A DNA stretch of 36,397 nt from Gnetum montanum. Taxonomy: Eukaryota > Streptophyta > Gnetopsida > Gnetales > Gnetaceae. How positions within the stretch are numbered: the first letter of the stretch is position 1; each line of letters begins with the position of its first letter. The translations under genes and the position numbers were made by a program. Shown here piece after piece: positions 31,712 through 36,397 of this stretch. The stretch lies in assembly GCA_015680685.1 (NCBI GenBank), contig MNCI01035205.1, positions 1 to 36,397 on the forward strand, written 5' to 3'. The notes below the pieces were generated by a model. That model worked only from the letters and a program-made list of their open reading frames with translations, was not told the DNA's origin and did no database searches.

Positions 31712-33367
31712 GACAGACGGAGAATGGACGCCACAGTTTCAGCACCCTTAACTTTGACAGGCCCATACGGGAACTTAATTAGACAGTTTGACTCCATGCT
31801 AGGAGACGCTAACCTCCCTTTAGAAAGCGTAACCATAGCTGCATCGGAGACGTCCCCAGAATGGCCAGAACAGTCAACGCGCACGCTAGACCTAGAGGCT
31901 GGAGATATAACCGAGGACCCCCTTAGTGAGGTCCCTATCGTTACGCATAAGGGTAAGGCTAAAACGCTCAAAGTCAGTTCTTTGTTAGACGAAAAAATAC
32001 ACAACGCTATAAAACAGGTCCTACAAGGCAACATTACTATCTTTGCATGGTCATACGAGGATATGCCTGGGTTAGACCCCAGGTTAATCCAGCATAACAT
32101 TATTCTAGACCCACAGGTTAAAGAGGTTAGGCAAAAGACACGCAAAATCAAACCAGAGATTACGTTAGCAGTGTGTGATGAAATCACCAAGCTATACCAG
32201 GCTGGTTTCATCCACGCGGTCGATTACTCAGACTGGGTATCTAACATTGTGATCATGCTAAAGAAAACCAGGAGTATACTCATATGCATAGACTTCTAGG
32301 ATTTGAACAAAGCCACAATCAAGGAGAACTTCCCATTGCCGAGTATTGACCAGCTAGTGGATACAACAGCTGGGCATGTGCTTTTGTCCTTCATGAATGG
32401 CTTTTCAGGCTACAACCAGATTCACATTAACCTAGAACACCAATTGACCACGACGTTCATGACACCTTGGAGCACCTTTTGCTACACCATGATGCGTTTT
32501 GGCCTGAAGAACGCCGAAGCCACGTATCAACGAGCCATGACATACATCTTTAGTGACTACCTCCTAGGAAGGCTGAATGATTACGTAGACGACATAGCTA
32601 TCAAGTCCTTGAAGTCGGAGGATCATTCAGAGGATCTGGGGTTAGTCCTTAAAAGATGCTCCAAATACGAGCTCTGGCTTAACCCAAAGAAGTGCGTATT
32701 CGGAGTCAAAACCGGATGCATGCTGGGGTTTGTGGTATCGGAAACCGGCATACGAGTTGATCCTAATAAGGTCAAAGCCATTGTCGGGTTAACGCCTCCC
32801 ACAGACCTCAAGCAATTACGCGGGCTACAGGGACGCTTACAATTTATACGCAGGTTCATTTCGAGGTTAACCGACAAATTAAACCCTATGCAACACTTGC
32901 TCAAAAAGGGGGTTAATTTCGAATGGACCGACGATTGCCAGCATGCGTTTGATAGTCTAAAACAGGAATTGCAACATCTACCATCATTTTTCCCGCCACA
33001 AAGGGATTTTCCATTTTACATATACCTCACAACTTCGGACGTGGCAATAGCAGCGTTACTTTGTCAAAAGAGGGATGATGGGTCAGAAGTGCCTATCTAC
33101 TACTTAAGTCACGCTCTATGTGCGTACGAAAAGAGGTACAACGACGTCGAGCATAATTGCTTAGCATTAGTTTTTACGCTTAAGAAATGTAGACATTATC
33201 TTTTTCGTAGTCAAGTTAACATCATCTGTAAAAATAACATTCTTAGAGCCATTATGCATAGCTTATACGAGAGTAGCAAAATAGCTCGTTGGAAGGCTAT
33301 CACGGCAGAATTTGATCTACACTATATTGGCCAATCATCCACGAAAGGCCAAGCGATAGCTGACTAG
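31712..33367 (+). pseudogene. pol: Reverse transcriptase and RNase H of element 2
   Basis: The exon begins after the AG at 31711; the first ATG is at 31724 (MDATVSAPLTLTGPYG). The N-terminal linker (to about 31980) precedes RT. Landmarks: QAGFIHAVDYSDWVSNIV, ICIDF followed by TAG (32297-32299, where element 1 has Arg) and DLNKATIKENFPLP, then the catalytic YVDD (32582-32593) and LGFVVSETGIRVDPNK. The retroviral-type RNase H follows (about 32990-33360: FYIYLTTSDVAIAALLC, YLSHAL, EKRYNDVEHNCLAL). It ends KGQAIAD and TAG at 33365-33367. RT copies genomic RNA into cDNA in active relatives. Apart from the stops the frame is well preserved. Confidence 0.92.
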
Positions 33368-33960
33368 TTAATAACTTCACCGATTAACAATTAAGCAACC
33401 ATAGAGCTAGAGTTCCCAGACGAAAATATACATAGTCTAAGCCTTGTCTTGATAGGCCTCGAAGCAACGTTATATTTCGACAGAGCTTCCACTGCTAGAG
33501 TCGGCAGTGCTGCCACTGTTCTTACGCTATCGCCTGAGGATGTGCGTCTACACGCTTATCGCTTGACCTTCCCTTGTACGAACAATGTAGCAGAGTATGA
33601 GGGGCTCCTCAGGGGATTACTAACTGCCGGTGAACTCGATGTTCAACACCTGGCAGTTAGGGACGATTCATTGCTTGTCATAAATCAAATCACTGGAGTC
33701 TACGCCTGCAAGGCTGTACATTTGCAGCCTTACTGCGACCAGGCTAAAGATCTTCTGAGGCGATTTGCGACCTTCGACGCCCAACACATCCCACGCACTG
33801 ACAACACACTGGCCGACGCACTGGCCACCCTGGCTTTGCACGTGCCTTCACACCTGTTAAACACCTGCCCTGCATTTATTATAGACTGCGCAGACCCTAT
33901 CATCCAGGTGGTGCAAATCTCCTCTCTTCTCGAGGGAAGGACGCCTGAATGGTACGATGA
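33368..33960 (+). pseudogene. Second, archaeal-type RNase H domain (aRNH)
   Basis: The domain runs about 33440-33880. It shows LYFDRAST (catalytic Asp; the family usually has FDGAS), NNVAEYEGLLRGLL (Glu), AVRDDSLLVINQ (Asp), and HIPRTDNTLADALATLA (Asp). All four catalytic acids are present. A second RNase H of this type between the retroviral RNase H and integrase is the hallmark of the Tat lineage. In element 1 the domain is deleted except for its last residues. Confidence 0.85.
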
Positions 33961-35191
33961 CATTAAAGTTTATCTTTTACAGGGTGAGTTACCGTCTACA
34001 TTAACACGTGCACAGAAAGATGCAATCCGTAAGAGGGCTAGGCAATACGTCATCATCGGAGACAGCACTCTCTGTAGATGCTCCTTTGATGGCGTGTTGC
34101 TTACTTGCGTAGACAAAGACCAAGCGCAACACATAATCGGCGAAGTTCACGAGGGACTGTGCGGTGGCCACGTAGCACCACGGGCTATGGCCCTAAAAAT
34201 CTGACGCTTAGGATACTACTCGCCACGCATGGAAAAAGATTTCTTGACGAAGGTTAAAACCTGTGACACGTGTCAACGTCACGCAAATCTTATACACGTT
34301 TCACCCACAGAATTACATACAACGCAGATAACATGGCCATTTCAGCGATGGGGACTACACATCGTAGGTCCCATCATGCCGAAGTTTTCTGCAGGGCATA
34401 GCTTCATTATTACCACCACTGAATATTTTACGAAGTGGGTAGAGGCAATTCCCCTGCGGAAGATCACTTCTCAGCAGATTTTCCATTTTATCGTAGATAA
34501 TATCGTAACCAGATTTGGTCTCCCGATGACTATTGTGACTGACAATGGGCCGCAATTTAGTAGCATGGAAACCAAATCCTTCTGTGATAACCTAAACATT
34601 AGACAATCTTTTTCTTCCCCTTATTACCCGCAAGCAAATGGTCAAGCTGAAGCAACGAATAAAGTAATCATCAATCTGCTTAAGAAAATGCTTGACGGCA
34701 ACAAAAGGCGGTGGCACGAACAGATCCTCTATGTGCTATGGGCATATCGTACTACGTGTAGGACAGCTACGAGAAGTACGCCCTATAGCCTGGTGTACGG
34801 GTCTAAAGCAGTGCTGCCTCTCGAGTTGCAAATCCCTTCTTTGAAAATGGTCCTCTCCGCGGTTATAAATGAGGCTCAACACACCGAGTCTCGAATCGCA
34901 GATCTGGATTCAGTGGAAGAGAAGTGGATACAAGCTCTTGACATGATTCAAAAATATCAGGACAAACAACGATAGAAACATCGCCACAACCTTCAACAAC
35001 GCCTGATCAAGAAAGGAGATCTTGTTCTCAAGGCTGTGCGTGAACCAGTAGGGAAGTTCTTTACAAACTGGGAAGGCCCTTTCTTGGTGATCGACGTGTA
35101 CAGTAACGGAGCGTTCAAATTAGCAGACGTCAAAGGCAACGAACTAGCAAACCCTGTAAACCATGTATACTTGAAGCGGTATTACATCTAG
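33961..35191 (+). pseudogene. int: Integrase of element 2
   Basis: The zinc-binding region (VHEGLCGGHV, then CDTCQRHA, about 34147-34278) is interrupted by TGA at 34202 (CGA expected). In the DDE core the first Asp is His (GLHIVGP, 34358-34360). The second is intact (TDNGPQF, 34541-34543), as is the Glu 35 residues later (NGQAEATNK, 34649-34651). TAG follows DKQR near 34972. The C-terminal part has NWEGPFLVID (GPY/F motif) and ends LKRYYI at TAG 35189-35191. There is no chromodomain. Integrase joins cDNA to the genome; the Asp-to-His change would abolish catalysis in this copy. Confidence 0.9.
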
Positions 35192-35204
35192 CAGCATCTA
35201 CGGT

Positions 35205-35720
35205 GTCGACAACAGGTATGGCAGTACTCGTCCGCTACGACATAAAACTGGCACCACGCATCTGCTATGACGTTAAACTAGCACTGACTGTCCACTATGA
35301 CACTAAACTGGCATGCCTTGCACGCGTCCGCCATCACGCTAAACTGGCAAATTGTAATCGTCCGCTACGACGAAAAACTAGCAATGTTGTACAGATCCGC
35401 CAAGACAAAAAAATTGGCACCGTTTGCACGCATCCACCACGACCCTAAACTGGCGCAGGTAAGTAGCCGTCTGTTGAGACGTAAAACCAGCACAGCTCTG
35501 TCCTTGGGCCATGACACGATACTGGCACCCACAGCACGGTCTGCTGAGACCATAAATCAGACATGCCGCCATCTGCTACGACGTAAAACTAGCATTTCTC
35601 GGTCTGCCCAGACTTTAAACTGGGACCATGGTCTGCTGGGACTTAAAACCAGTAACGGCAGTCTACCAGGACTTAAAACTGGGACTTACAGATTACTGTC
35701 ATGTAAAGCAAGCGAGCGTG
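35205..35720 (+). repeat. Degenerate tandem array downstream of integrase (element 2)
   Basis: About 12-14 units of 30-45 bp carry the core CTACGACGTAAAACTAGCA, with variants such as CTATGACGTTAAACTAGCA and CTGGGACTTAAAACCAG. Unit order parallels element 1 (1260-860). It lies in the 3' untranslated region. The core resembles that of the 41-bp array following the antisense gene when that array is read on its own strand. Confidence 0.85.
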
Positions 35721-35845
35721 ATCATCTTTGTACAGCTGCACAATAGATGGGGTGGGATATTGGGACAATCCTGGTGTCGCCACCCCAACTGGCATCCTAC
35801 TGATTCCTCGGATAAGCTGATAGACATCTTACTGATCCCTCAGAG

Positions 35846-36007
35846 ATGTCGTCGCTACACCCACTGCAGCGGTGGTACCTCTGTGAGTTTAGTCTCACCA
35901 GCTGGAGCCTCGACGAAATCCTCGTCAACAACGAATCCGGCAATCTCCGCCAATCATTGCCATCAGACGCTGGCTTCGCAAATTCATCTAGCTGGTTCCT
36001 TGAGTAG
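35846..36007 (+). CDS. Small conserved 53-residue ORF near the 3' end
   Basis: ATG at 35846 (MSSLHPLQRWYLCEFSL) to TAG at 36005. The C-terminal part (LPSDAGFANSSSWFLE) is conserved in element 1 (LPPDSSLADSSDWFFA) with the same stop position; the rest is poorly conserved there. No recognised domain, signal or membrane segment. It may be a real accessory peptide or a remnant of a longer 3' ORF. Confidence 0.4.
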   Translation: MSSLHPLQRWYLCEFSLTSWSLDEILVNNESGNLRQSLPSDAGFANSSSWFLE

Positions 36008-36095
36008 CCATGGATGGACGCTGTTCTTACTTCTACCAGTTCGGTGTTTCGCATTCTTTCTCGACGTCTCTCGGGTAAGCCCTCCAACCGTCAAC

Positions 36096-36104
36096 AAAGA
36101 GGGG
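36096..36104 (+). other. Polypurine tract of element 2
   Basis: AAAGAGGGG, followed by CCAT and the 3' LTR. It is the expected plus-strand primer site. The gap of four bases before TG is slightly longer than usual. Confidence 0.7.
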
Positions 36105-36108
36105 CCAT

Positions 36109-36397
36109 TGAAACACCGTGAAAATTACGAGTCGGCCTCAGGCAAAGATTCGCAATTCAAGTGAGAGCGCGCATCGGCTTTGTTCGAAGGACAAGTTTAC
36201 GCTCTATTACACACGGCAACGTAATGAGCGTAATAAGCTCCAAAACAGTTGAAGGCAGAGTCTAGAGAAACACAACAGTTTGACGTTTTTCCTTGGACGC
36301 ATGAATAACTTGTCTTTACGCTCGTTATGCGGTGGTGTGTATCATTGTGTATTTCATCACTGAGTCAGCCATTGTTTACGCGTCGTTACGCGCAGCT
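36109..36397 (+). repeat. Partial 3' LTR of element 2 (cut by window end)
   Basis: Matches the first 289 bp of the 5' LTR (21081-21369) with about 11 substitutions and no indels by eye. Most changes in this copy are CpG to TpG/CpA. Confidence 0.95.

Larger units (their letters stand above)
21081..36397 (+). mobile_element. Element 2: Tat-lineage Ty3/gypsy retrotransposon with nested antisense gene
   Basis: Order: 5' LTR 21081-22429, PBS 22436-22453, gag 22674-24960, protease to 26469, 41-bp repeat array 26658-27010, antisense gene 31322-27207, RT/RNase H/archaeal RNase H/integrase exon 31712-35191, second array 35205-35720, small ORF 35846-36007, polypurine tract 36096-36104, 3' LTR from 36109 to the window end. 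The total would be about 16.4 kb if the 3' LTR has the same length as the 5' LTR. The second, archaeal-type RNase H and the absence of a chromodomain point to the Tat lineage. It interrupts exon 4 of the older gene copy at 21080. The target duplication cannot be checked because the 3' flank lies outside the window. Confidence 0.9.

Noticed and set aside
31681-32211. 176-codon minus-strand open frame at the RT N-terminus
   Set aside because: Mirror of the conserved RT frame. It overlaps the promoter side of the antisense gene but is not conserved as protein in element 1.

Overview
This is plant nuclear DNA made almost entirely of nested, decaying Ty3/gypsy LTR retrotransposons. Evidence: plant Tat-lineage polyproteins (aspartic protease, reverse transcriptase, retroviral-type RNase H, a second archaeal-type RNase H, integrase without chromodomain), primer-binding sites that look complementary to plant tRNA-Asn, and heavy C-to-T/G-to-A decay of the kind seen at methylated cytosines. 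I see no ordinary single-copy host gene, rRNA or tRNA. The sequence does not fix the species; a land plant with a large repeat-rich genome is the safest statement.

Layout. (1) About 440-14345, minus strand: element 1, an old Tat-type element with its 5' LTR at 13204-14345, PBS, gag-protease, an RT/integrase exon with a roughly 960 bp RNase H deletion, and no recognisable 3' LTR. (2) 14346-16250: AT-rich DNA I cannot assign. (3) 16251 to about 19740, minus: element 3, a different gag-only Ty3/gypsy remnant with a decayed PBS and a 5' LTR. (4) 19771-21080, plus: an old fragment of the gene described below. (5) 21081-36397, plus: element 2, a younger Tat-type element of the same family as element 1, with a 1349 bp 5' LTR, PBS, gag, protease, RT, two RNases H, integrase, polypurine tract, and the first 289 bp of its 3' LTR before the window ends. 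Element 2 is inserted in the middle of the fragment in (4).

The main discovery is a multi-exon gene carried in ANTISENSE orientation inside the Tat elements, between protease and RT. Both element 1 (4371-8750, plus) and element 2 (31322-27207, minus) carry it with the same eight-exon layout. Three exons have identical lengths in the two copies (119, 275 and 818 nt), splice phases agree, and both copies have a TATA-like box and a conserved upstream block. The protein would be about 1,100 residues: a short basic N-terminus, a domain resembling the FCP1/NIF HAD phosphatase fold with its catalytic acids replaced, a large unrecognised conserved domain (also present in the third copy), a helical/coiled-coil region, and an acidic tail. 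All copies contain stops, so each is a pseudogene here, but the shared architecture says the gene travelled with the family as a unit.

The antisense gene sits where Ogre-type Tat elements are known to have an intron between protease and RT. A 3' splice site precedes the RT exon in both copies (31711 and 3802). I infer that the sense transcript could splice out the whole nested gene for pol expression, while unspliced genomic RNA carries it. Because its own introns are on the opposite strand, they would not be removed during retrotransposition. A related tandem-repeat array follows both the pol gene and the antisense gene, in the same orientation relative to each.
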